The notes under the pieces: generated by a model
Seen by the model: the letters and a program-made list of their open reading frames with translations, nothing else
Database searches by the model: none
Told to the model about the DNA's origin: nothing
Position numbers and translations under genes: made by a program
Shown here: positions 14,451 through 21,737 of the stretch, one piece after another
Position numbering within the stretch: position 1 is the stretch's first letter
Layout: every line of letters begins with the position of its first letter
Origin: an uncultured Gammaproteobacteria bacterium
GTDB lineage: Bacteria; Pseudomonadota; Gammaproteobacteria; Rariloculales; Rariloculaceae
Reading direction: 5' to 3'
NCBI GenBank assembly: GCA_946887385.1
Contig: CAMPKU010000027.1
Location: 1-25,860, forward strand
DNA: 25,860 nucleotides

Positions 14451-16475
14451 CTATTGGTTGTCGCCGCCGAGCGCAAACACCATGTACTGGCCGGGACCGG
14501 GCTCCGACTGATCGAGCCCTTGGCTGAACAGGCCGGCACCGCCCACGGGAATCGCGATGTACTGCTTGCCGCCGACCGAGTACACGGCCGGCACGCCTTC
14601 GGTCGCCGCCGGTAGGTCGTAGCTCCAAAGTACACGACCCGTGTCGGCGTCGTAGGCGCGGAACTTGCGGTCCGACGAGGTGCCGACGAACAGCAATCCG
14701 CTGCCCGTCGCAACCACGCCGCCGCGCGGCGCATGGCTGCCCGTGCCGGTGACGCCTTGCGTCGCCAAGCTCGTAACCTCGCCATTCGGAATCTGCCAAA
14801 GAATCGTGCCCTTGTTCAGGTCGTACGCCGTGATCTGCGACCAGGGCGGGCCGATGGCCGACAGCCCCGTGCTCGGTTGGATCATGAAGTCGACCGGCGA
14901 CGTGTACGGAACGAAGTCGGGCCCCGCGTTGGGCGGCGGCGCGGGCGGGGGCCGGTTGCCGCCACCCGGCGCACCGCCTCCGGGTGCGGTTCCGCCGGCC
15001 ACAGGCGCGGGTGCCTGCGGCGTCCGTAGGTTTGCCGTCGTGGGCAGCTCCTTCGAGACGACGTAAAGTCGGCCATTCTGCGGGTCGACTGCAGAGCCGC
15101 CCCAGTTCGTGCCGCCGTTGTGCCCGGGCATCATGATCGCGCCCTGCAAGCTCGGCGGCGTGTACAGCCCCTCGTTGCGCGACGAGCGCAAGACCTCGCG
15201 AACCTTGGCCTGATCCTCGGCCGAGATGTGTGGGTTGATATCCGCTTCGGTGAACGACTGGCGCGCGAACGGCGGCGGCGCCGTGGGGAACGGCTGCGTG
15301 GGCCAGCTCATTTCGCCGGGTGTGTCGGATTGCGGCACCGGCCGCTCCTCGATCGGCCAGAGCGGCGTGCCCGTGATGCGATTGAACACGTACACGAAGC
15401 CTTGTTTGCTCGGCTGCGCAATCGCCGGGATGGAGATGCCGTCATGTACCACCGTGAGCAGCTTCGGCGCCGTCGGCAGATCGTAATCCCAAAGATCGTG
15501 ATGAATCGTTTGGAAGTGCCAAAGCCGCTTGCCGCTGCGCGCATCGAGCGCGAGCAAGCTGTTGCCGAACAAATTCTCGCCGTGGCGATTGCCGCCGTAG
15601 AAGTCGTAACGCGCCGTGCCCGTCGGGATGTAGACGATGCCGAGCTCGCTGTCGACCGTGGATTCGCTCCAGTTGTGCACGCCGCCGTAGTTGCCGATCC
15701 CGCCTTCCGGCCAGGTTTCGGCGCCGAACTCGCCGGCCCGCGGCACGGTATGAAACACCCACTGCAGCGCGCCGGTGCGGACGTTGTAGGCGTGAATATC
15801 GGCCGGTGCCGACGCGTAGCCCGCGCCCCCGGCCGGCAGTGACATGATGATGACGTCGTCGAAAATCCGGCCCGGATTGTTGGTCTGGCCGCGATTGGTC
15901 GTCATCTCGCCGTCGAGCCCCACGCGCAGGTCCACGCGCCCGTCGGCGCCGAAGCTGCGAATCGTTTCGCCGGTCTTCGCATCGATCGCGGTGAGCATCC
16001 CGCCGTTGATGAACAGCAGGCGTTCCTCGCTGCCGTCCGGGCTGCGCCAGTAATTCATGCCGCGCGTGCCGACCGGGCCTTCGTTCGCGTGCGTCCACAG
16101 CTCGCGGCCCGTGGTGGCGTCGAGCGCGACGATCGAGCGGCCCTTGGCGAGCACGTACATCGTGCTGCCGACCACCAACGGATTGAAGGTGTAGTTTTCG
16201 TCCGTCGAGTAGGTCCATGCCACTTCGAGCTGGCCCACGTTGCGCTTGTCGATCTGCGAGAGCGACGAGTACTGCGACGAGTCGGCGCCGCCCAAGTACG
16301 CATCCCAGCCCTCGAAGTCGAACTCGCCGGAAGGTGCCGCGGCCGCGGCAGTGGCCGCAGTGTCCTCGGAAGCCGGCGTGCATGCCGCCAAGGCCACAGC
16401 CAGCATCGCCATCGCAGGACAAAATCTATGCATTGGCGTCGCGCCGGCGCGACCCCTATCGGTCATCGAGAACAT
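14451..16475 (-). CDS. PQQ-dependent dehydrogenase lipoprotein (copy 2)
   Basis: The 674-residue quinoprotein is a diverged paralogue of the one at 8449. Lipobox LAAC with Cys32 follows a basic n-region and hydrophobic stretch. Propeller strands include VALDATTGRELW, AIDAKTGE, YNVRTGALQWVF, LDARSGKRLWHF and YDADTGRVLW. HHDLWD is at 325-330 and NWGG near 457-460. There is no CxxCH motif, so electrons must leave through another partner or quinone. A Pro/Gly-rich insert lies at about 488-519, in a different blade from the insert of copy 1. ATG 16475 has GGGGG seven bases upstream; ATG 16433 would also keep the signal peptide but lacks such a site. It is divergent from a WMG gene, just as copy 1 is, and is followed by the NTF2-like gene. 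Confidence 0.88.
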   Translation of the reverse strand: MFSMTDRGRAGATPMHRFCPAMAMLAVALAACTPASEDTAATAAAAAPSGEFDFEGWDAYLGGADSSQYSSLSQIDKRNVGQLEVAWTYSTDENYTFNPLVVGSTMYVLAKGRSIVALDATTGRELWTHANEGPVGTRGMNYWRSPDGSEERLLFINGGMLTAIDAKTGETIRSFGADGRVDLRVGLDGEMTTNRGQTNNPGRIFDDVIIMSLPAGGAGYASAPADIHAYNVRTGALQWVFHTVPRAGEFGAETWPEGGIGNYGGVHNWSESTVDSELGIVYIPTGTARYDFYGGNRHGENLFGNSLLALDARSGKRLWHFQTIHHDLWDYDLPTAPKLLTVVHDGISIPAIAQPSKQGFVYVFNRITGTPLWPIEERPVPQSDTPGEMSWPTQPFPTAPPPFARQSFTEADINPHISAEDQAKVREVLRSSRNEGLYTPPSLQGAIMMPGHNGGTNWGGSAVDPQNGRLYVVSKELPTTANLRTPQAPAPVAGGTAPGGGAPGGGNRPPPAPPPNAGPDFVPYTSPVDFMIQPSTGLSAIGPPWSQITAYDLNKGTILWQIPNGEVTSLATQGVTGTGSHAPRGGVVATGSGLLFVGTSSDRKFRAYDADTGRVLWSYDLPAATEGVPAVYSVGGKQYIAIPVGGAGLFSQGLDQSEPGPGQYMVFALGGDNQ

Positions 16476-16636
16476 CGGTCTTCCCCCTGCACGAGCCCCA
16501 AGATCCCGAGCGCGATACTACCAGCAGGCCGTGCTCAGGCGGACCCTTTGCAGTCTGAAGAAAACGAAGGATTGGCCCCATTTTGGAGCTACGAGGCTTA
16601 TCCTTTCGGGTGGTGCAGGAGCCGATGGAGTCGCGT
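16476..16636. promoter_or_regulatory. Divergent promoter region B
   Basis: A 161-base gap between the second PQQ dehydrogenase (minus) and WMG paralogue 3 (plus). I find no hexamer pair good enough to call. GGAG at 16627-16630 is the ribosome binding site for the plus-strand gene, and GGGGG (opposite strand) for the minus one. I see no obvious sequence shared with divergent region A beyond the G-run ribosome sites. Confidence 0.35.
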
Positions 16637-17620
16637 ATGCGGGCAGCACGGTGGGTCTTGGCGGGTTTAGCGGCCACGGGCGTCGCCGGCGCGCAAGATG
16701 CGGGCCGAACGGCGTGGGGCGACCCTGACTTGCAGGGTACCTACACGAGCGACAACTCGATCGGCGTGCCGTTCGAGCGTCCCACGCAGTATGGCGAGCG
16801 GGCGGAGCTCACCGACGAGGAATACGTCGCCAAGGTGAGCGCGAACGAGGAGCAAGTCGCCAAAGACCAGAATCCGCTGCCCGAAAGCGAGTTCTCGGCC
16901 GAGGATCCGGCAGCGATCAACGCGTCGCGCCACTGGCTCGAGCGCCCCGACACTCCGTCGCGCGCCACGTCGCTCGTCGTGGCCCCGCCGAACGGCCGGC
17001 TGCCGGAGCTCACGCCGGCCGGACAGGAGCGTGTTGCCGCGCGCCGCGCGCGCCGTGGCCGAGGATTGCCCGCGTCGTACACGGATTTTTCCAACTACGA
17101 CCGTTGTCTCACGCGCGGCCTCGTGGGATCCATCGTGCCCGTCATCTACGGTAACGGCACGCAGATTCTGCAGGCGCCCGGCGTCGTGGTCATTCGCAAC
17201 GAGATGATTCACGAGGCGCGCGTGATTCCGCTCGACGGCAGTGCGCACGCGGGCGCCGGTGTGCGGATGTGGATGGGCGATTCGCGCGGCCGCTTCGAGA
17301 ATGACACGCTCGTGATCGAGACCACGAACTTCACGGACAAAACCGGGCTCGGCGCCAACGGCAACGGCGCGGTGCATAGCGAGAACATGAGGCTCGTCGA
17401 GCGCTTACGCCGCGTCGACGCCGACACGCTGCGCTACGAGTTCACGGTGCACGATCCCGACACGTACACGCAACCCTGGACGGTCGCCTTCGATCTAGAC
17501 AGCCGGCCGGGCTATGAGATCTACGAGTACGCATGCCACGAAGGCAACTTAGGGTTGGCGAACATGCTGAGCGCGGCTCGCGCCGAAGAGCGCGCGGCCG
17601 CCGAACCGGCTACGCGCTAA
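16637..17620 (+). CDS. WMG-family exported protein (paralogue 3)
   Basis: A 327-residue protein of the same unnamed family as those at 7545 and 10700. A short Sec signal, MRAARWVLAGLAATGVAGA, precedes QDAGRTAWGDPDLQGTY. Core motifs follow: LTDEEYVA, YDRCLTRG (Cys157), MIHEARVIP, WMGDSRGRFENDTLVIETT from Trp212, LVERLRRVD, DPDTYTQPW, and YEYACHEGN (Cys300). Compared with its relatives it has Phe for the second Trp of the motif and Asn for Gly. Three in-frame starts exist (16625 ATG and a TTG at 16583 are the others); ATG 16637 has GGAG six bases upstream and yields the cleanest signal peptide. Its end overlaps the end of the convergent phosphatase gene by 11 bases. Function unknown. Confidence 0.83.
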   Translation: MRAARWVLAGLAATGVAGAQDAGRTAWGDPDLQGTYTSDNSIGVPFERPTQYGERAELTDEEYVAKVSANEEQVAKDQNPLPESEFSAEDPAAINASRHWLERPDTPSRATSLVVAPPNGRLPELTPAGQERVAARRARRGRGLPASYTDFSNYDRCLTRGLVGSIVPVIYGNGTQILQAPGVVVIRNEMIHEARVIPLDGSAHAGAGVRMWMGDSRGRFENDTLVIETTNFTDKTGLGANGNGAVHSENMRLVERLRRVDADTLRYEFTVHDPDTYTQPWTVAFDLDSRPGYEIYEYACHEGNLGLANMLSAARAEERAAAEPATR

Positions 17621-18302
17621 CGCCGAGCGCCGCAGGCAGCTCGGCAAAGCTGCCGATGCGCGGGCTGGCGGCGAGCTCGGTCTCGTCGATCTTGCCGTAG
17701 CCGTAGCCCGCGAGCACGAACGCAAACCCGGCGGCGTGCGCGGCTCGTAAGTCTTGGTGAGAATCGCCGACGAGCGTGGCTTGCGCAGGCGCCACGCCGA
17801 GCGTCTCCGCCGCCACTTGGAGCTGCAGCGGGCTCGGTTTTTTCTCGGGGCAGCTATCGCCGCCGATCAAGAGCTCGAAGTGCTCACGAATGCCCGCCTG
17901 AATGAGCAGCGCGTCCGAGAACGCGTAGCGCTTGTTCGTGATGCAGCAGAGCCTAAACCGAAGTGCGCGCAAGGCGTCGAGCGTTGCACGCACGCCGGGG
18001 TAAAGGCGGCTGCGGACGAACAAGTTGTCGGCGTAGCAGGCGAGGAACGTGGCAAGCGCGGCCTGCTGCCGCGCCTCGAGGGAAGGCGCCGACTCCTCCT
18101 GCGTGCCGCACTCGTGGGCGATGGCCCGCGCGATCAGCACCTCCAGGCCGTCGCCGATCCACGCACGCGTGCGCGCCTCGCCGGGCGGCGCACAGTTGAC
18201 CGCTGCGAGCGCACGATCCAAGCAGTACGCGATATCCGGCGCTGAATCGACCAGCGTGCCGTCGAGGTCGAGGGCGAGCAGCCTGGCGCCGCGTTCGCTC
18301 AA
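17610..18302 (-). CDS. gph: Phosphoglycolate phosphatase-like HAD hydrolase
   Basis: The 230-residue protein has all HAD motifs: LALDLDGTLVDS with nucleophile Asp12 and acid/base Asp14, CITNK (motif II), KKPSPLQL (motif III Lys), and LVGDSHQDLRAA (motif IV). A helical cap lies between about 20 and 90. Length and motif details match Gph, which removes the phosphate from 2-phosphoglycolate to give glycolate, though relatives act on other sugar phosphates. The start is TTG 18302, overlapping the dhaK stop as TTGA, so translation is probably coupled. It is the last gene of the aldolase/DhaKL operon. Glycolate made here could feed GlcDEF encoded in the same window. Confidence 0.82.
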   Translation of the reverse strand: MSERGARLLALDLDGTLVDSAPDIAYCLDRALAAVNCAPPGEARTRAWIGDGLEVLIARAIAHECGTQEESAPSLEARQQAALATFLACYADNLFVRSRLYPGVRATLDALRALRFRLCCITNKRYAFSDALLIQAGIREHFELLIGGDSCPEKKPSPLQLQVAAETLGVAPAQATLVGDSHQDLRAAHAAGFAFVLAGYGYGKIDETELAASPRIGSFAELPAALGVSA

Positions 18303-19294
18303 AACACTCGAACGGCGATTTCCGCGGGCGCCGCCAGCAAGTCTTCGATCTCTTTGTCGAGCTTCAGTAGCGTTAGCGAAGCACCGGCCATCTCGAGCGA
18401 CGTGCAGTAGTTGCCCACGTAGTTGCGCACGATGTTCAGGCCGGCGGTCTTCGCGCGCAGCGCGGCCTTGCGATACAGCACGTACAGCTCACTCGGCGGA
18501 GTGCCGCCCAAGCCGTTGATCATCAGCGCGACGCGATCGCCGCTCTTGTACGGCAGGTCGTTCGCCACGGCATCGAAGATCTCGTCCACGATCGCGTCGG
18601 CGGGTTTCATCTTGTCGCGGCGGCGGCCCGGCTCGCCGTGGATGCCTACACCCACCTCCATCTCGTCGTCGCCTAGCTCGAAAATCGGCTTGCCTTTGGC
18701 TGGCGGCGTGCACGATGTGAGTGCGACACCCATCGAACGTACGTTGGCATTCACCTTCTTCGCGATCTCGAGCAGCTCATCCAAGCTCGCGCCCTTCTCG
18801 GCGGCAGCGCCGCAGGCCTTCATGACGAAGAAGTTGCCCGCAACGCCGCGGCGGCCGATCGTGTAGGAGCTGTTCTGCACCGCCACGTCGTCGTCGATGA
18901 TGAAGGACTTCACATTGATGCCCTCGACCTCGGCCATCTCGATGGCCATGTCCCAGTTCATCCGGTCGCCTTGGTAGTTGTTGATCAGCACGAGCACGCC
19001 CTTTGGCGAGTTCATGAGCTTGATGCACTCGAGGCAGTATTCCATCGGCGGCGCCGCGAACACGTTGCCGGGCGAAGCTGCGTCGAGCATGCCGCGGCCC
19101 ACCGTCATGACATGGGCGGGCTCGTGGCCGCTGCCCGAGCCCTGAATCACCGATACGTGGTCCTTGCTCGGCCGATCGGCACGATAGATGAGGTTGTACT
19201 TCGGCTCGTACTTGAGCTTACCTTCGTTGGCCAAGAAGATGCCTTCGAGCATCTCCGGAACGAACTTGGCCGGATCGTTGACGAACTTTTTCAT
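18299..19294 (-). CDS. dhaK: Dihydroxyacetone kinase subunit DhaK
   Basis: The 331-residue protein binds dihydroxyacetone covalently for phosphorylation by DhaL. Key residues match E. coli numbering plus one: the GSGSGHEPAH loop with His57, Asp110 in NYQGD, and His219 in VGIHGEPG, which forms the hemiaminal with substrate. The C-terminal GLGGTPPSELYVLYR and NYCTSLEMAGASLTLLKLD stretches are typical of the Dak1 domain. There is no fused ATP-binding Dak2 domain; that is supplied by the dhaL gene 26 bases upstream. ATG 19294 has a GGGGG site at normal spacing. Related kinases also use erythrulose or other short ketoses, so the substrate could be C3 or C4. Confidence 0.92.
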   Translation of the reverse strand: MKKFVNDPAKFVPEMLEGIFLANEGKLKYEPKYNLIYRADRPSKDHVSVIQGSGSGHEPAHVMTVGRGMLDAASPGNVFAAPPMEYCLECIKLMNSPKGVLVLINNYQGDRMNWDMAIEMAEVEGINVKSFIIDDDVAVQNSSYTIGRRGVAGNFFVMKACGAAAEKGASLDELLEIAKKVNANVRSMGVALTSCTPPAKGKPIFELGDDEMEVGVGIHGEPGRRRDKMKPADAIVDEIFDAVANDLPYKSGDRVALMINGLGGTPPSELYVLYRKAALRAKTAGLNIVRNYVGNYCTSLEMAGASLTLLKLDKEIEDLLAAPAEIAVRVF

Positions 19295-19320
19295 GGCGTG
19301 GTCCCCCGAGTCGGTGAGTT

Positions 19321-19983
19321 TTAGTTCTTGCTCGGCGTCGCTTGAGAGACGCCGAACTGCGTACACAGGTCGTTCATCATCGTGGCGATCGCCACGATGC
19401 CGGGATCCGGTGTGCCGATGCTGCGCTCGCCCGTGAATTGCTGCCGGCCGCGCTTGGCGACGAGGCCTTTCGTGCTCTCGATCGCGTCGTTCGCGACGGC
19501 CGTGGCGCGCTGCAGCACTTCGCGCGCGTTCGTGTCCGGTTTGCCGGCATGCTCGTGGACGATGTCGCGGATCGGGATCAGCGCATCGAGCAACGTCTTG
19601 TCGCCGAGCTGCGCGCCGCCGCGCTTTTGAATGCCTTCGATCGCGGCCGTGAGCATCTTGTCGAGATCATCGAGCGTGATGCTCGTGCGATCCTTCGACA
19701 ACGCGCCGGCACGCATGAAGCCCGTGCCCCAGATCGGGCCCGAGCAGCCGCCCACGTTCTTCGAGATGATCATGCTGATTTTCAGCAGGAAGGCGCCGAT
19801 GGAGCTGCGGTCGAGACTTTGCCAATCTTGCTCCACCGCGCGGAAGCCCGAGGCCAAAGAGACGCCGAAATCCGCGTCACCGGCGTAGGAATCGAGCTCG
19901 CAGAAATATTGTTCGTTCTTCAGCGCCGTTGCGGCGATGGTCTTCACCGCGGTTTCGACGTCTGCCAAGGTGATTTCGTTCAT
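19321..19983 (-). CDS. dhaL: Dihydroxyacetone kinase subunit DhaL
   Basis: The 220-residue protein is the nucleotide-binding Dak2 subunit that transfers phosphate to the ketose held by DhaK. The metal/ADP-binding aspartates are kept as Asp31, Asp36 and Asp38, but the usual GDGDHG reads GDADFG, with Ala and Phe changes. GGCSGPIWGTGFMRAG (78-93) and GDKTLLDAL are characteristic, and the late GERSIGTPDPG is the usual final motif. No DhaM phosphotransferase subunit is visible in the window, so either a distant DhaM or ATP directly is the donor. GAGGAG precedes ATG 19983; dhaK follows after 26 bases. Confidence 0.92.
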   Translation of the reverse strand: MNEITLADVETAVKTIAATALKNEQYFCELDSYAGDADFGVSLASGFRAVEQDWQSLDRSSIGAFLLKISMIISKNVGGCSGPIWGTGFMRAGALSKDRTSITLDDLDKMLTAAIEGIQKRGGAQLGDKTLLDALIPIRDIVHEHAGKPDTNAREVLQRATAVANDAIESTKGLVAKRGRQQFTGERSIGTPDPGIVAIATMMNDLCTQFGVSQATPSKN

Positions 19984-20017
19984 CGTTTGCTCTCCTCGAT
20001 AACGGCCGCTTGCACCG

Positions 20018-20734
20018 TTAAGCCGCGCGCTGTGCTCCGATGGCCTTCAAATCCTCGAGAGTGACGAGAACCTTCGGCGGATCGCCAAGCTCGGGCACCA
20101 CTTTCGCGGCGCCGGTGAAATCCTCGTTCTTCGTGTAGGTGCTCGTCGTGATCAGCGTGGGCATGCCGGCGCCGAGCGAGGCAAGCAGCCCGTTGCGGCT
20201 GTCCTCGACTACGACGCAATCCTCGCCATCGAGCTCGAGCCGCTGCTTGGCGAGATTGTAGATCTCGGGATCGGGTTTCTTCTTTTTTACGATGTCGCCG
20301 GCTAGCACGATCTCGAACCATTTCTTGCGCTCCGCGCCGAGCAGGTCGAGCACGCCGTCGATCGCCTTGGGCGCCGACGTGGTGCACACCCCGAGCCTTA
20401 TGCCGGCTGCGTGCGCTTCGTCCACGATGCGGCCGATGCCGGGCCGCAACGGCAGGCTACCCTCCGCAATGAGCTCCGTGAATATTGCCGTTTTTTTCTT
20501 GTGCAGCTCGGGAATCAACGTGTCGGCCGTCTGGCCGCCCGGCCAGCCGTGCCGGTTGAAGTAGTGCGTCATGCGCTCTTTGCCGCCCGCGATCTTCAAG
20601 AGCTCGCCGTAGACGTCCACGTCCCATTCGGCGTCGATGCCGGCTGCGGCGAACGCGCGGTTGAATGCCACACGATGCCCATCGCGTTCGGTGTCCACGA
20701 GCACACCGTCGCAATCGAAGATCAGAGCCTTCAT
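20018..20734 (-). CDS. CbbY-like HAD sugar-phosphate phosphatase
   Basis: The 238-residue HAD protein carries IFDCDGVLVDTE with Asp7 and Asp9, a helical cap, VCTTSAP (motif II), KKKKPDPEIYN (motif III) and VVVEDSRNG (motif IV). The cap start, RVAFNRAFAAAGIDAEWDVDVYGELLKIAGGKER, closely follows the CbbY pattern (GGKER included). CbbY dephosphorylates xylulose-1,5-bisphosphate in Calvin-cycle bacteria; beta-phosphoglucomutase is a related alternative, but the second conserved acid and the cap favour CbbY. No RuBisCO or phosphoribulokinase is visible in the window. It lies 19 bases after the aldolase stop and 34 bases before dhaL, so it belongs to the same operon. Confidence 0.83.
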   Translation of the reverse strand: MKALIFDCDGVLVDTERDGHRVAFNRAFAAAGIDAEWDVDVYGELLKIAGGKERMTHYFNRHGWPGGQTADTLIPELHKKKTAIFTELIAEGSLPLRPGIGRIVDEAHAAGIRLGVCTTSAPKAIDGVLDLLGAERKKWFEIVLAGDIVKKKKPDPEIYNLAKQRLELDGEDCVVVEDSRNGLLASLGAGMPTLITTSTYTKNEDFTGAAKVVPELGDPPKVLVTLEDLKAIGAQRAA

Positions 20735-20753
20735 GGCCAGACGTCGCGACGGT

Positions 20754-21623
20754 TCAGGCGACCTTCGACAACACTTCGGTGCCGCGATTGGTACCGCCGA
20801 ACTGCGCGATCTTTTCCTTGAACAGCTGCTTCAACGCTTCGAACTGCGCGCCGAGCACGTGCAGCGGCTCGTACTTGTTGTTCTTCTGGTGATAGTCGAT
20901 GAAGCTGTCGATGAAGACGTGTTTCAAGTTGGTGGAAATGTTGATTTTCGCGCAGCCGAGCTTGATGCACTTCTGGATGACTTCGTCGTTCAACCCCGTG
21001 CCGCCGTGCAGCGCCATCGGCGTGTTGGTGCGGCGGTTGATCTCGGCGATCAAGTCGAATTTAACTTCCGGCTCGCCCTTGTAGTAGCCGTGCGCCGTGC
21101 CGATCGCGGCCGCGAATGCGGCGAGATCGAGCTCGCGACAAAACTTCTCCGCTTCGGCCGGATCCGTGTAGTGCACCGCTTCCACCACCATGTCGTCCTC
21201 GACGCCATGAATCTCGCCGATCTCCGCCTCGACGCCGATGCCGGCCTTCGTAGCCATGTCCACGACCTTGCGCGTCTCGGCGAGGTTCACGTCGAACGGC
21301 TTGTGCGACCAGTCGATCATGACCGACGTCCAGCCCATCTCGACGCACTTCTTGATCATCTCGAGGTCTTTACCGTGATCGAGGTGCAGCACCACGGGCA
21401 CGGGCGAATCGTCGGCAATCTCCCGCATCCACTCGATCAGGGCCCTGTGACCGTAGTATTTGATCGTCTTCGCGGAGCTTTGAATGATGACGGGCGCGTT
21501 CAGCTCCTCGGCTGCCTTGACCATCGCCTTCATCGACGCGTAGTCCACGGGATTGAACGCGGCGACCGCATAGCCCTTGGCTTTGGCTTCTCTGAGCACC
21601 GGCTTAAGGTTAACCAATGGCAT
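20754..21623 (-). CDS. Class II ketose-bisphosphate aldolase
   Basis: The 289-residue protein has the length and residue numbering of the GatY/KbaY (tagatose-bisphosphate aldolase) group of class II enzymes, which also includes fructose-bisphosphate aldolases. Catalytic Asp82 and zinc ligand His83 are in HLDHG, further ligands are His178 (GTAHG) and His206 (ALHGGTG), and Glu134 lies in VEAEIGE. NISTNLK near 228 is the phosphate/DHAP site. The loop usually D-G-S-H reads D-W-S-H (104-107), an uncommon Gly to Trp change next to the substrate pocket that might alter aldehyde choice. It condenses DHAP with an aldehyde or runs in reverse. AGGAGG seven bases before ATG 21623 makes the start secure. 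It is the first gene of a five-gene operon with DhaL and DhaK. Confidence 0.9.
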   Translation of the reverse strand: MPLVNLKPVLREAKAKGYAVAAFNPVDYASMKAMVKAAEELNAPVIIQSSAKTIKYYGHRALIEWMREIADDSPVPVVLHLDHGKDLEMIKKCVEMGWTSVMIDWSHKPFDVNLAETRKVVDMATKAGIGVEAEIGEIHGVEDDMVVEAVHYTDPAEAEKFCRELDLAAFAAAIGTAHGYYKGEPEVKFDLIAEINRRTNTPMALHGGTGLNDEVIQKCIKLGCAKINISTNLKHVFIDSFIDYHQKNNKYEPLHVLGAQFEALKQLFKEKIAQFGGTNRGTEVLSKVA

Positions 21624-21663
21624 GGCGTTTCCTCCTGAAATCAAGGCATCTGTAGAGCCCGTT

Positions 21664-21692
21664 AATATACGTCAGCCCTATGAACATGTCGC
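21664..21692 (-). promoter_or_regulatory. Sigma70-type promoter of the aldolase operon
   Basis: Read on the minus strand, -35 GCGACA (21692-21687) and -10 TATATT (21669-21664) are separated by exactly 17 bases. Four of six and five of six positions match consensus. Transcription would start near 21657, giving a leader of about 34 bases with AGGAGG before the aldolase ATG. Confidence 0.6.
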
Positions 21693-21737
21693 CCTTGAGA
21701 CGGGCGCGGCGTTGCGTCCGCGCGCGGCGGCCCGACG

